A stretch of DNA of 64,000 nt from Halocaridina rubra (Eukaryota > Arthropoda > Malacostraca > Decapoda > Atyidae): NCBI GenBank assembly GCA_037179515.1, contig JAXCGZ010011617.1, positions 18,501 through 82,500 on the forward strand, given 5' to 3'. Of the stretch, positions 23,240-39,045 are shown one piece after another (the first letter of the stretch is position 1; each line of letters opens with the position of its first letter). A model generated the notes under the pieces. It searched no databases and was not told the DNA's origin. It saw only the letters and a list, made by a program, of their open reading frames with translations. Made by a program: the position numbers and the translations under genes.

Positions 23240-24930
23240 ACTGATTAATTTTTTTAACATTGCGCGTCATACTGGATCTAATTTCTTTAATTAACTGAAA
23301 ATATAAGATGTTTACACACCATAAATCTTAATTTAAACTCAATATAATGATTAAGTATATGAAAAAATAACTGTCAAAAACTCGATTTGATGGCATTTTC
23401 TGGTCAATTATGAGTTATCTTGTTGGTAATGTACACACACAATATGGTCTATCACTAGATATCTCTTATGGAGGTGTACAAACATACGCTTTAATACTAA
23501 AACGGCAGCAATCTCTGCTACCAGACGTACGAGATACTTAGTAGAAGCCGAAAACAACACTTTAGATGACAAAATATTTCATATTAGTAATAAATTAGCA
23601 TTTAGCTTCTTCACGAGATATGTCGTGGAAAGTCCAAAGTTTTTGGGAAACAGACCACGATATATCTTGGGTTTAGTATGTTAAGGGGTTAATAGAAAAG
23701 GGTGTAATACATAAGCAACTGGAGGTCATTTGACGAAAACTATAAAAATCAACAATCAACATTCCAAGTTATTAGGTACTATAAAGTGAATGAGCATACC
23801 TCACCTGACTACCCAACTCAATATTTATGGACCCCGAGCAAAAGGATCTTTGGCGTAATTCAATCCTAAGAAGTTGCAACTCAGAAGAGAAGCAGCAAAA
23901 GTAGCCCAACTGCCACAACCAACACCTGCCCATCATGGGGCACGAGAACCTTGGAGAGGCTTTGGTCATTTGGGGGATCCCCTCAAGGCAACACACAATA
24001 ATGGTCATTTCCTACACTGAGAAATGACTTTCCGACAGTCATGTCTCAAAGACTCTTTCAAGCTGGAGACATCGAGAGTAAAATTGGAAATACATGCAAC
24101 ACACAATCACATATGCCACCAATTCAACATACACTCCATGATAGCTCTGTGAGAAAGTCCAGGATTGATTGGTGGTCTTCCTTGGAGACTTGGGGCTGTT
24201 TGGCCAGGCAGGTAAGGGAAAAAAAAAACATCCTACATCTTGCTAGTCTAATCATATACACTTTACGTTACGCACAGTTTTCAGATATGGTGGTACCCAT
24301 TATGTAAATTTTGATAATCCAACAGTTTCCCATCAACAAATTACAGGAAAATTTTCTTATATTCTATTCACCAATTAAATAATATTCTTCTATGCCATAA
24401 ACACTATATTCTTTGTGTGTTACAGTATACTTTATGGATATATACTGTATACTGTACAGCATTATTGATCGGAATTGGTTTACATGCAAAAAGATTATTA
24501 ATAAGGCAAAACCCAAATCATTTGATTATGCAAATCATTAAATGCAAACTCCAGCTTTCTTCAGGATAATGAGTCTCAGTGCTAGACTTTCTATGAAACT
24601 TTTCCCTCTATTTTTCTCCGTGTCAGGCAATATTTTAAGCAATTAACTATAATATAAAGTTGGATATGGTTTGTTCAATTTCTCAGTCAAGAAACTAAGT
24701 GTATAATTTTTTTTTTTTTTTTTTTTTGGTTGGTTGGTTGGTTTAGATAGTTTGTCGGTTATATAATTTTCATTTCACTCGCTTCGGGGTTTGAAAGTAA
24801 ACATTTAACATTTTCAACACACAAACATTCCTCACATCATGGATACACTTCATAAATGATAAATAATCGAGTATTCGAGGTAGTAAATGACGAGGGAGAG
24901 GAACCCCATCATTTATTCACAACTACTTTT
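23240..24930. other. Upstream/first-intron region of lingerer, no gene recognised
   Basis: Short open frames at 23,772-24,008 and 24,041-24,307 show no motif and no partner exons. Holds a poly-T run and a (GGTT)n stretch near 24,706-24,745. Confidence 0.5.
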
Positions 24931-24939
24931 TCGCACCGT

Positions 24940-25052
24940 TTTGTCACAATTAGCCCCATGAGTGGACACAGACATGTTAGAGCTGGGGAATTACGACTGG
25001 ATGCCATTCCTAACGACCCAAGGGAGAACTACCACTAAGCTACCGCGGCCCC
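24940..25052 (-). mobile_element. SINE-A copy with clear A box
   Basis: On the minus strand the head reads GCCGCGGTAGCTTAGTGGTA, a good tRNA-like A box, followed by the core. Confidence 0.7.
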
Positions 25053-25639
25053 CAATTTCACCACTACGGAAGTAGATCCGGGGAATCCACTGATTACAAA
25101 ATTTCCTTTTCATGGAAAAATAGGAATTTGATCACCATCTTATTTAAATCTAGAGATTAAATATGAATAATACCGATTTGAAAACATAGATACAGTAGGC
25201 CTATGTCGGAGAAAATGAGGCCTAACCTACGTAAATGAGGGGGGGATATGACCAGGGAGAAGACACTAGCAGATTGTAAACAAAGGTAAAGGGAGCAACA
25301 AGCAGAGACGAACAAAGATCAAGAACCCTTTCCAAACGCCTCCCAGAATATAATAACCACCCGTCTGCCATCCTACTCTTTCTCCTTCACGCCCTGGAGA
25401 AATGAGTACTCGAACTTCCGGCAGATAAAGAGATGAAATAAATAAGAAGAGGCAGACGACGACGCCATTTGCACTCGGTGGGAAACATCCTCAGCTGAAT
25501 TACACACCGGGTAATAAGTCTTATTTTCACGTATTTTAGAGAATTTGGAGCTTTTTAAACTGCATCAAAGGAAAATTCATGCTATTGACATCATAGATAC
25601 TAAATTAAGAAGAGATTGGTAGTCACGGAACGGCAAAAT

Positions 25640-25830
25640 TTACACTCTAATTTCACTGTGTGTTCGTATTTACCTAGGAAAATGCGCTCACAAAAGCTAT
25701 ACACAGGTCACGTGACCGTAAGTACGGAGCGCATGCGCACTCGCGCGAATATGACGTTTATCCACTGAACACAAAATATCTGGATTGATAATATTCGTGT
25801 AGCTATTTTGGCGGCCATTTTGCAATAATC
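25640..25830 (-). promoter_or_regulatory. Probable lingerer promoter and non-coding first exon
   Basis: A CpG-containing island in AT-rich DNA. It holds GGTCACGTGACC (E-box, 25,707-25,718), the NRF1-type palindrome GCGCATGCGCA (25,729-25,739), GCGCG, TGACGT (25,752-25,757) and a YY1-like GGCGGCCATTTT (25,810-25,821). On the minus strand a good splice donor, CTAG|GTAAAT, lies near 25,673, so an untranslated first exon could end there and join the exon holding the ATG at 21,664. Inferred from motifs only; it could also drive a gene to the right. Confidence 0.5.
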
Positions 25831-26336
25831 CCATGAATGTTGGATAATTATTTCTTCAAGAGGCATATTACAGAGGGTTTATGCTTCAAAATTACGATCT
25901 GTAATTAATTAGATGTGCCTGAAACTATTCTAGCCTTAATATTATATGGAAATTTGCTTTCAAAAAAATACTACCGAGATTTACATTATTCTTGACAGAT
26001 CGCAAACTAATTCAAACTAATATAATTGCAGGACTTAAATCCAGATCCATTATTGAAGAACAGTATATTCATGCTATGCCATAGAATCCTGTCACTTGCT
26101 AAAATATTACTTCTTGAAATGATCCTAATATCACCACGGCATATAAAATATTAATAATAATAATATTAATATTGTGACAGATTGCTGAAAGTTAGCAAAT
26201 ATCTTATTAACATTTGTAAAATATTAACACTTAACATCTTTCCTTACTGGTCTCCTGGTTATTTTTTTTATTCAGTTTCATTAAACATTCAGAATATTTT
26301 CATTTAGTAAGTCATAGCCTTATCTTAAAGAATTTT

Positions 26337-26387
<51 letters not shown>

Positions 26388-26404
26388 TATAATAATTATA
26401 ATAA

Positions 26405-26459
<55 letters not shown>

Positions 26460-27668
26460 TTTGTTGTGACTGAGAGATACCCTATCTAGACTACGCTATC
26501 TATGGACTTATCTAGTGGAACGTTTTCTTTTACTATAAGATTTTCTCTCTTATAATTTCATTCTTTATCATTATTTCGTTGTGGGATTTAGCTATCTGTA
26601 TACACATATATATAATTAAAATATTCTCATTACACATTTAAACATTTACGACACATTCATTCTGGCAACAGTATCTGAGGGTTTAATAATACGGAAAAAA
26701 GACGTTTCATTTTGCAGTATTATACAGGTATAACTTTTAGATTTTCATTCATTGCATTTCTTGAGTGTAAAATGTAAAAGAGTCTCATGTCATTTTTCCG
26801 TAAACGTAATTTGGTGACATAAAAGCAATTCTAATTTACAGGTAATGGGGTAATTGACCTTGACGAGAGAGAAAAAAATTTCTTTTTTTAGAACTTGTTT
26901 AAATACTCTTCGATACTTTGAATAACAGATGAAAATAAATGTGTAATTTATACAAAAATGAAGTAAGAAATATTAATACTGTTATATATAATATTCTCAC
27001 TGAACTAAAAAAGAAATATTTTGTAAGCTATGAGACAAATTATGACTTTACAATGCTTTTAGCGTAATTTCAGACAGAAAAAAAAATTAGGATAATAGGC
27101 CTAATGATTACTAAAAAAAAATAGTTTTAATATTGCATTGATTTTATTCACTGCAGTTCTGATTAATTGGAATATATAGGTTTGTCCACGATAACCTTGC
27201 CAAAAATCAATTCCTGGCTAGGCCTAAATGCAATAATTAAGGTTCTTGTAGTCAAACATGTAATAAAAACAATTTCTTTTTTATTATAGTGTGTAAATAC
27301 ATAACTGAAAATGACCTTATGGTTACTTTAGGTTAAAGGTTGCCGTTTAGGCCTATGCACTGACTAAAAAGTTATAAATAGTTATTACAAAGGTATCATC
27401 TCATTTGAAATATTTTAAATGTATAATGTGGTTTTATAAATGTATTACTAGGTCTACTCTCGCCAATCCTTGACAGAAAGCAGATTAATGACATCCTCAT
27501 AAATCCCTTTAATCCACTAAATACATATAGCGTTTATTTTTACAATATATATACAATAGAACAGACATCACAGGAAGGTCTTATACATTTTATGTAAAAA
27601 TGTATTTGCAATGTTAATAACAATTATTACCTTATAAGCATGAATGGAATTTTCGTAAAATATATGAT
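25831..27668. other. AT-rich intergenic region with (AAT)n array
   Basis: No coding signal seen. An (AAT)n array with a few AAT-to-AAC/TAT breaks occupies 26,338-26,459. Confidence 0.6.
26338..26459. repeat. (AAT)n microsatellite
   Basis: About 120 bp of AAT units with minor interruptions. Confidence 0.97.
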
Positions 27669-27672
27669 AATA

Positions 27673-28078
<406 letters not shown>

Positions 28079-28541
28079 CGGGTACCGAATTTATTCAGTT
28101 TTCGTGATTGAAAACGTATAATCGTTTTTTATATCTAGGAAATGGTGCCATGTATGAGGTGTACAGAACCTTTTGCTTGGAGTGGGGGGTTATTAAATAA
28201 CGCATAATAAATAGTACGTGTACAGAATAATTTATTAAATAAAGTATGACTGAAATATAGAAAATCTATCACGCTTTCAAAAATTGTAATTCCTCTTCGC
28301 ATTCCGTACCGAAGAATCAATGGCTAATTTTCGGCTCTCATTGATCTCTTGTGAATCATTTGCATTGCTTCCTCGTCGCTTCCCACACGACTTTGCAGTG
28401 ATATTTTTTGTTTTCCTGTGAGATTTTTTTCAGCGCATTAGAACCAAAGGTCGTGTAGACGTTACTATATCCCTTTTTCAATATGTTAGTTACACAACGT
28501 TCACATCACCCCAGTTTATTGGTGATCTACGTCAGGGTAGC

Positions 28542-28866
28542 AAAACGTAGCTCCAGCTTCCATGGCCTCACGGTATGCATTTCTCAGGATTAAGTCACCA
28601 ACATGAATAGCTTCACGGTCTCAAACATTGAAAGCCATAGGGGCAAACTTATCAGCAAACGATATCTGGAAGCTATGAAGAGCAATGTTAGAAAATAACA
28701 AAAAATGTGTTATTTTCTAACATTGCTCTTCATAGCTTTCAGATATCGTTTGCTGATTGGTTTGCCCCTATGGCTTTCAATGTTTGAGCCCGTGAAGCTA
28801 TTCATGTTGGTGACTTAATCCTGAGAAATGCATACCGTGAGGCCATGGAAGCTGGAGCTACGTTTT
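28542..28866. repeat. Near-perfect palindrome, 159-bp arms, 7-bp loop
   Basis: 28,542-28,700 is the reverse complement of 28,708-28,866 with about 4 mismatches. The centre is AAATAACA-AAAAATG-TGTTATTT. One arm, read on the plus strand at 28,794-28,862, gives the peptide EAIHVGDLILRNAYREAMEA, which resembles motif IV (HVGD) of HAD-type phosphatases, but a stop codon lies just upstream. Confidence 0.93.
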
Positions 28867-28869
28867 TTT

Positions 28870-30690
28870 TTTTTTTTTTGTATGACTTTCTCTACAGCTC
28901 TCTTTTCTGTTATCGAGCTTATTATTATCAATTCCGCATAATGCTATTCTTTTTATATACTGCAGTATTTGTTTTTCATGTCCCGTACAAGACAGTTTTG
29001 GAATTCTCAGCCATAATTAGCGCCTTTCGAGTCAATGACGCTATATCATATATAAGTGCTGACACCTCATGGAGTTTCCATACTCTCAGACACTGAAGTC
29101 TGTTAGTAGCTCTGCTAAAGTACGGAGGTATTGATTACTGTCTCAGAGGACTTTTAAGCCTGAAGAAATGGTTTTACCAGCATAGTTACTCAGTATACTA
29201 GGGATCAAACAGCTCTAGGTTATCCTTACATTGCGGCGGTGATTACCTGGTTTTTACCTGCCAGGTCGTTGCTTCTGGCATCTGCAGACGCTTCTTCGTG
29301 CTGTGGGCTAGTGCTGCTTGCAACACAGAGGGGAGAACTCAGCACCTGGGGAATTTATCCCGTCCACTGTCCCCGTGCATGGTGGTAATCGCCTTGCAGA
29401 CTCCCCTTCTCATTCTCCCTACCCTAAGCATGAAAAACTATTTGACTATTACTATTATTCTAATTTACATATTCTCTCTAGTATTCTTGGTGGCCGGGCC
29501 CGATGAGGGCATTTTTTTCCGCTCGTCTCGGAGTCAATAATAGTTAAAGTTAAAGTTTGCAGTTTAAACCCTCCTATCAGAGGCATCGACCCTGCTCTGG
29601 CGGGCGTCAGCCGGTGCAAGCCCCAACCCCTCACTGTGGTGTCCAGCAATATCATAAAAAAAAGTTTCTTAACTTTTTTCTAAAGTTTTTTCTTTCAAAA
29701 ACTATTTCTTTTAATTACCCTTAGTTATAATTACAAAATAAGTTCCTTAACTACCGAGCCTCTTAATTAACTGCTACTTCAGCTCTTCTGAGTGTCAAAA
29801 TATTTTATATTTTTATAGTTTTGTTGTGTGATGTTACATTATTTTAAACGTTCATGTTATTAGATTTAATTTTTTTGCTCATTTAAGGGTTCTATTTGTT
29901 TGTATGTTATTTAGCTACATGATTACGAACCATTGCTTGGAGAAAGAAAAAAGTGAATATGCAATATCAGGCTCTAAAGCCTTTCATTGTATTATTACAC
30001 TAAAATTTCCTCCTGAAAGTTTTTTTTTTATTTATTTATCAAGTTCTGTTTTTATATATTTGTATTTGTTAGTTTTTTTTATTACTGAGATTCGTGTTTT
30101 TTTTTGTGTGTGAGTAAGATTTGGATTTTTCTTTTTTTTTCATCTATAGTTAATCTGTTGAGGTCAACTGTTTGATGTGGCTTTTACAATTGGTGTAATT
30201 TTTCGTTGATTAGATAAATACAGTTTATATATGAATATATTTAATATTTTTTCCAACTTATGATTAATTTACCTTGATAAATATACAATAATTTTATGTA
30301 AATTACATTATTTGTATAAGCTGGGTATGCCAGTCTGTATAGCGTACGTATACTCTGTCTGTATGAGAGCGCCAGAAGAACTGGAGGGCGAATGTGCTTA
30401 GCTTGCCCTGTTTACGATCCGACTGCGATAGCGTCCATTCCTGAACATAAACTCCTACCTCTTCCTCACTCTCTCTATTTTTTTTTATATATTTATTACC
30501 GATGTGAATTAGTTAATTCGATATAAAAATTAGCCAGATTAGCTCACTCATTCATTAACACGGCCTTTACATTACAGAAGTTACGTTTATTTTAGCCCAT
30601 ATAAATAATTCTATTCCAATATATGTCGATGCCTTTACATAAACTTTATATTCCACTTATGCAACATTTCAGACTGTATGGTAACAGTTC
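28870..30690. other. Intergenic, no gene recognised
   Basis: Includes a GC-richer stretch at 29,270-29,650 that looks like part of a dispersed repeat (GTTAAAGTTAAAGTTTGCAG ... CTCACTGTGGTGTCC). No supported exon. Confidence 0.45.
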
Positions 30691-30693
30691 AGT

Positions 30694-32715
<2,022 letters not shown>

Positions 32716-32754
32716 TGTGTGTGTGTGTGTGTGTGTATGTGTGTGTGTGTGTGT
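32716..32754. repeat. (GT)n at 5' junction of copy A
   Basis: Imperfect (GT)n with two TATG/TAGT breaks, between the LINE 5' end and SINE-B. Confidence 0.95.
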
Positions 32755-32755
32755 A

Positions 32756-32945
32756 GTCATCGTGGCTCAAATGGTAACGTCCGCGACTCTGAGGCGTCAG
32801 GTCAAGGGTTCACACCCAGCCACGGTTTGAGGTTAGCAAGGGCATGCACTCAGGGTAAAGAATACATCTGCCAAATCAAGTCCTTCGCAAAAAGGCAACC
32901 GTCCTAGCCTTGGTTGCAAAGGGAGTCCGTGACGTAAAACTGGAA
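32756..32945 (+). mobile_element. SINE-B copy
   Basis: The head reads CGTGGCTCAAATGGTAACG ... AAGGGTTCACACCC (A and B boxes); the body has GGGCATGCACTCAGGGTAAA and ends ACGTAAAACTGGAACAAAA into (TA)n. Confidence 0.72.

Positions 32946-34185
<1,240 letters not shown>

Positions 34186-34220
<35 letters not shown>
34186..34220. repeat. (GT)n between copies B and C
   Basis: Serves at once as the 5' junction of copy B and the 3' tail of copy C. Confidence 0.95.
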
Positions 34221-34221
<1 letters not shown>

Positions 34222-34362
34222 TTACCTAATCGTGTTTACGGGAAAGAGCCCAAAGCTCGTATCTTCCCGTCTCCTGATCGGTTCCATTTTAGACTTAGTG
34301 ATACTTATCATACCTGTCCTTAAAACTATGGATTGAGATAGCATTAACTACCTCCTCGCTTA
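34221..34362 (-). mobile_element. CR1-like LINE (family B), copy C, 3' 142 bp only
   Basis: Matches the last 142 bp of copies A and B with one 14-bp terminal unit. Its 5' junction, CACTAAGCGAGGAGG, abuts (GT)n at 34,363-34,376. Confidence 0.88.
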
Positions 34363-34371
34363 GTGTGTGTG

Positions 34372-34513
34372 TGTGTATGACTGGAAGTTGGGTGGAATTC
34401 ACCGCTATACGTATTGAGCTATTTGAAGCGCGTATTATATACCGAACACTGTATGCTGTGCTCACTTTTTACTTTATTGTATACAGAAATATGGTAGAAA
34501 TTCACCTGCATAA
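34372..34513 (+). repeat. Dispersed repeat, copy 1
   Basis: Contains CGCTATACGTATTGAGCTAT, GTGCTGTGCTCAC-like and AAATTCACCTGCATAAAT stretches shared with 36,345-36,475. Confidence 0.65.
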
Positions 34514-34519
34514 ATGTGT

Positions 34520-34713
34520 CGTATGAAAGTACTGTATATAAGAAGTACTAAATAAGTGTAACAAAGAGAGTGAAATAGTGATAGTCCACGTGGTGTAGGA
34601 AAGTCAAGTGGTGTAACTGATATTCACCATTTTCATACACCATGTGGGCTATCAATATTTCACTTTCTTTGTTACAGTTATTTAGTACTTTTTATATACA
34701 GTACTTTCATACG
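34520..34713. repeat. Inverted repeat, ~78-bp arms
   Basis: Left arm CGTATGAAAGTACTGTATAT ... CACGTGGTGTA (34,520-34,598) pairs with right arm TACACCATGTGGGCTATC ... AGTACTTTCATACG (34,636-34,713). The loop is about 37 bp. MITE-like in size; no target duplication was identified. Confidence 0.8.
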
Positions 34714-34719
34714 TCAAAT

Positions 34720-35256
34720 GAATATAAACTTTGCATGCAAGGATTTTTATACCAATGTTATTAAAATTTACCATATATTATGCTAATACAGATACTTATA
34801 AACGTCACATTATTTCAGATTTCTAAAAATATATAATATATTCTTCACTGTTCAAGATATATCTTGAATAGTGAAGAATTTGATTATACAACAACCTGCA
34901 CTTGTAATAATAAAATAATAGTATGCAAGATGAGACGCCTATGCAATATTGTAAAAAGTAGTTAAATAAAAAAAATATAGATGACAAAATTTTTTTTTAG
35001 CACAAGGCTATACAGAGATACAGTAGAGTATACGGATAAGTAATAATACTGAATTCCAAAGGAATGTTGAAAAACGGGCATCCTTTTGCATATCATAGCA
35101 CAATCCAAACCTATCTTGATTAGATACAATCCGACATAGCCAAACCTCATCTGACACAATGTAACCTAATCAAACCTTGCCTAATCTATCCTGACACAAC
35201 GAACCAGAAACATCTATAACCTGAAAAATCAATAGCCTACGGTGAACAAATTGTAA

Positions 35257-35260
<4 letters not shown>
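34720..35260. other. No gene recognised
   Basis: AT-rich. Scattered CCTAA/CCTGA-like pentamers at 35,100-35,210, too irregular to be telomeric. Confidence 0.55.
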
Positions 35261-35545
<285 letters not shown>

Positions 35546-36077
35546 ATTAGCTAGGAAGGTAAAAAAAAAAATGAGTAAGAGTACAGGACATTTTGTTATA
35601 TTTAGGTATTGATGACAATAACCTATCATGCTCTCAGTAATTTAGTGTGAAGTCTTGGGTGTCTTGAACGGCCTATAATATTGAGGGATATAATCAGAGC
35701 AACGACAATGTCAGTTCCTCCAATACATCTTGCAGATATCTCAAGCTCGAATTTTTAATATCGATCTACGTCACACTGTTGGATCATCAGCTTCTACTAA
35801 GGAAGGAGTAGTAGAATATATTAAGCTTAAATGTGCAATAATTTAGAGTGGAGTTGAAGATAATATGAGTACTTTGACTACGAAGGAAAAAGGAAAACAT
35901 TAAAGTTCCCTTGAGCTTACGATTGTATTTATCTAGTCATCTTCAGTTACCTCTGAAGATTGGTAGATGAATACACTCGTAAGAGCAAAGGTACTCCGTT
36001 GAGTCCTGGCTTACTTTCATAGTAAATACAATCATATTAACAGTATTCACGTATTCTCGAGAAATACACTCATTTGT

Positions 36078-36084
<7 letters not shown>

Positions 36085-36108
<24 letters not shown>

Positions 36109-36166
36109 CGATCAGGAGACGGGAAGGTACGAGCTTTGGGCTCTTTCCCGTAAACACAAATAAGTA

Positions 36167-36219
<53 letters not shown>

Positions 36220-36262
36220 CTTTGGGCTCTTTCCCGTAAACACAATTAGGTAATCACACACG
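36085..36262 (+). mobile_element. Two minimal CR1-like LINE 3' ends (copies D1, D2) inside (CA)n
   Basis: Order on the plus strand: (AC)n to 36,108; D1 36,109-36,170 (62 bp, from CGATCAGGAGACGGG to the terminal unit); (CA)n 36,171-36,216; D2 36,217-36,256 (40 bp, GAGCTTTGGGCTCTTTCCC to the terminal unit); then CACACA. Both are extreme 5'-truncations of family B, opposite in orientation to copies A-C. Confidence 0.85.
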
Positions 36263-36344
36263 TGCTCAACTCTAAGCAACGTGAAGAAATCCTTAAACGT
36301 ACAATTTTTTTTTTCTATTGTTTCGTCAGCTTGTGAAGCCAATT

Positions 36345-36475
36345 GGAATTTGCTCGGAAATCAGCGCTATACGTATAGAGTTGTTTGAAGGTGTATATAT
36401 ACACCGAAAATTGCGTGCTGTGCTCACTTTGTTATATACAGTAATGTGGTAAAAATTCACCTGCATAAATAAATT
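36345..36475 (+). repeat. Dispersed repeat, copy 2
   Basis: Homologous to 34,372-34,513 (CGCTATACGTATAGAGTTGT ... AAATTCACCTGCATAAAT). Both copies lie beside family-B LINE fragments and CA/GT tracts. Confidence 0.65.
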
Positions 36476-36645
36476 ATAAAGTTATATCTTATAAGGCAGT
36501 GTGTCATTTGCAATTACTCTTTTGTGTGACGCAAAGTGGAAAAGTCGGACAGTTCACTTACGTTGAACACTTAAATCTCGAAAACCTCAGCTTGTATCAT
36601 CTGTCATTGTAAGTAATTTTGTTAATAAGTATTTTAGTATTAAGC

Positions 36646-36647
<2 letters not shown>

Positions 36648-36693
<46 letters not shown>

Positions 36694-36776
36694 GATTGCT
36701 CTCTAATACGCGAAATTTGATAATAAAAGATGCAATATTTTTTTTTACCAATTGCGTACTCATAAAAGAGTGCAAA

Positions 36777-36838
<62 letters not shown>

Positions 36839-36996
36839 TATTATTATTATTATTATTTACGTCATATAAATTGTATGATTACTTGTACAATTAAGTTTGA
36901 CTACGCTAATGTCATATTTTCCTAAATTTGTTTTATATCTGCATTTGAACTTCATTATAAATGACAAGTAAAAATTGAAAAGTTTATTATGAACTT

Positions 36997-37079
<83 letters not shown>
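36648..37079. repeat. (GA)n, (ATT)n and (TA)n microsatellites
   Basis: (GA)n 36,648-36,691, (ATT)n 36,777-36,857 with one ACT break, (TA)n 36,999-37,079; AT-rich single-copy sequence between. Confidence 0.95.
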
Positions 37080-37082
<3 letters not shown>

Positions 37083-37139
37083 CAAAGTGAGCAACTTCCA
37101 TTATTTTTTTACAAAAAAGAGCCAAAAAAGGAGAACAAT

Positions 37140-37875
37140 TTATACGAAGATAATTTTTTTTATGAGTGTAACATCAGGACAGGCAGAAACTGCCCTCATC
37201 AATAAAGGCCCGGGCACGAGAAAATGCCAAAATGAAGGAAAAGAAAAAGGTTAAGGACAAGGTAGAGATGAGGTAATGTCACGCAAAGGGAAACGACAGA
37301 CATAAAAAAAGTCAAAGTACAGAGGACTAGGCTCTGAAATGACGATAGATCTGCTTTTTGAAGGATAAAGGGTCATAAGAACTAGGAAAGACAGAAGGAG
37401 GAGGAGAGTTTTAGAGTCTGGAGGTTAGATGGGAAGAAGCAGTCGCTGCAACGACCAATCCGCGAGCTACAAATCTCCACACAGTACCTGTGAGATGATG
37501 CCGCTTGGCGAGTGTTACGTGGCCTCGGCAGTGTGGAGGGATGCAACTCGTCAACAGAGCAGCGATGGAAATAGTATCGATAGAAAAGAGAAAGGGAAAG
37601 TACCTTACGGAGAAGAGAGAGAGAGAATCCAGATTAGAAGTAAGAGAAGGATCATTAATGAATGTGACTGCCTTAGATTCAACCCTATCAAGAAGATAAG
37701 TATAAGAAGAAGCACCCCAGACGTGTGAGCAGTATTTTAAGCAGGGACGGATAAGACCTTTATAAATTTTAAGTAACTGCAAAGAGGAAAAGTAATGACG
37801 AAATCGAAACAAAACGCCCAGTTTTTTGGATGAAGATTTAGAAATTTGGATTATATGACTCTTCCAAGACAAGTT
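37140..37875 (-). mobile_element. LINE 3' fragment (family C)
   Basis: Minus strand. The reverse transcriptase C-terminus (37,411-37,872) reads MSWKSHIIQISKSSSKKLG, IRPCLKYCSHVWG and LLDRVESKAVTFIND, a Jockey-superfamily thumb/C-terminal pattern. A 3' UTR follows, ending TGATGTTACACTCATAAAAA at about 37,145. The catalytic part is missing. The same 3' UTR end occurs in the inverted pairs at 54.07-54.54 and 56.66-57.68 kb. Confidence 0.75.
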
Positions 37876-38079
37876 AGAGATTTAATACTGAAGTCAAATG
37901 CATCTAAATTAATAATCTTTTTAAGTAAACGGTAAATAACACATATATACTGAATATAATGTCTCAGAAATCAGTGTTTCCAGGGATGATCTCTTCCTAA
38001 ACTCACTGATATCTAGAATAAAATGTATTATAATATGAACCATGGTCTATCTATATAGAGATTAGATAGATGAACCATG

Positions 38080-38232
38080 ACCTAATTCAGTGGTTAGAAC
38101 ACTCGAGTCGGAGAAGTGACAAACCCGTATTCGAACCAACCTAGGGGCGTTATGAAGGTCCTCCAGCCGTAGTTCCCCAGCTCCAACCTGTCTGTATCCA
38201 CTCTCAAACAAATGGGGATTAATAGCGACACA
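38080..38232 (+). mobile_element. SINE-A copy, full length
   Basis: Clear head, CTAATTCAGTGGTTAGAACA, B box GTATTCGAACC, core and GGGGATTAATAGCGACAC end. Confidence 0.78.
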
Positions 38233-38527
38233 CAAGTAATACATAACGGCAAAAAGACTGATGGAAAGTCAACAAGCAGAATGAAAACACATTAAATTCG
38301 CTGAATTCTCTAACTCTGATATGGCAACCTTGAACTTCAACTACGACGTCACAATGTTATTTTACAACATACGTATAGCATTAATAAAGTTTTCCTTTCC
38401 TTGACAGGAGTGGAAAGCACGCATTCCGTTTTTTAAGTTTGCAACGTGTTCTGTTCAGGTATTTATTAAGATAATGTATTATTTAATAAGTATTGAAAAA
38501 CCCTCTGTAACAATAGGGTATTTTTTT

Positions 38528-38880
38528 TTAGAATTGCACCCGCCTAATTATGGAGGTGAAAATTATATTTTTCCTTTGGTTTTTCCGGTTTGATTGAATA
38601 TGACCATGAAAATGGCCAGAAATTATACATTACCCTAACCCAACCTGACCTATTCTAACCAAACCTGATTTAAAAAACCCAGTAATTTACGAACAGGTTT
38701 CAAGGTTACCTTCATCCAAAAACCTAAAAAATCATAGTCAAATGTTGTAAAGTAACAATATTTCTATGGCTTTCAAGGTCATATCCATTCAAAATACACC
38801 AGAAACCATAGGATATGTATAAATTTTACCTCCGCGAGTAGGGTGCAATTATAAAAATTTATTAACAGTAAAGTTGAGAG
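38528..38880. mobile_element. MITE-like element with ~90-bp imperfect inverted ends
   Basis: The left end GAATTGCACCCGCCTAATTA and GGAGGTGAAAATTATA pair with the right end (reverse complement TAATTGCACCCTACTCGCGG AGGTAAAATTTATA). Homology continues through CCTTTGGTTT and TGAATATGACC. No open frame. Confidence 0.7.
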
Positions 38881-38904
38881 GCCTTATTCGGAGATTTTTA
38901 TCCC

Positions 38905-39045
38905 TTTGTCATTATTGATCCCAGTTATGGTGGTGGACAGACGAATTCTAGCTGGGGAATTAAAGGTTGAATGCCCTTCCTAAGGCCCCGCAGTAGGCTC
39001 AATCGCTGGTCTGTGAGCTCCCGAATCAGGTACTCTAATCATTCT
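38905..39045 (-). mobile_element. SINE-A copy
   Basis: Inverted copy with core and most of the head (AGTACC-type A box region at the right end). Confidence 0.68.

Noticed and set aside
23772..24307. Two frames (minus 23,772-24,008; plus 24,041-24,307) as exons upstream of lingerer
   Set aside because: No known motif, no partner exons in phase, and composition like surrounding intron.
28790..28866. A functional HAD phosphatase exon at the palindrome
   Set aside because: Only ~22 residues fit, a stop lies directly upstream, and no splice sites or neighbouring exons were found; kept only as a hint of origin.
32719..32907. Open frame of Cys/Val repeats on the plus strand
   Set aside because: It is the translation of (GT)n plus SINE-B; no start context or family resemblance.
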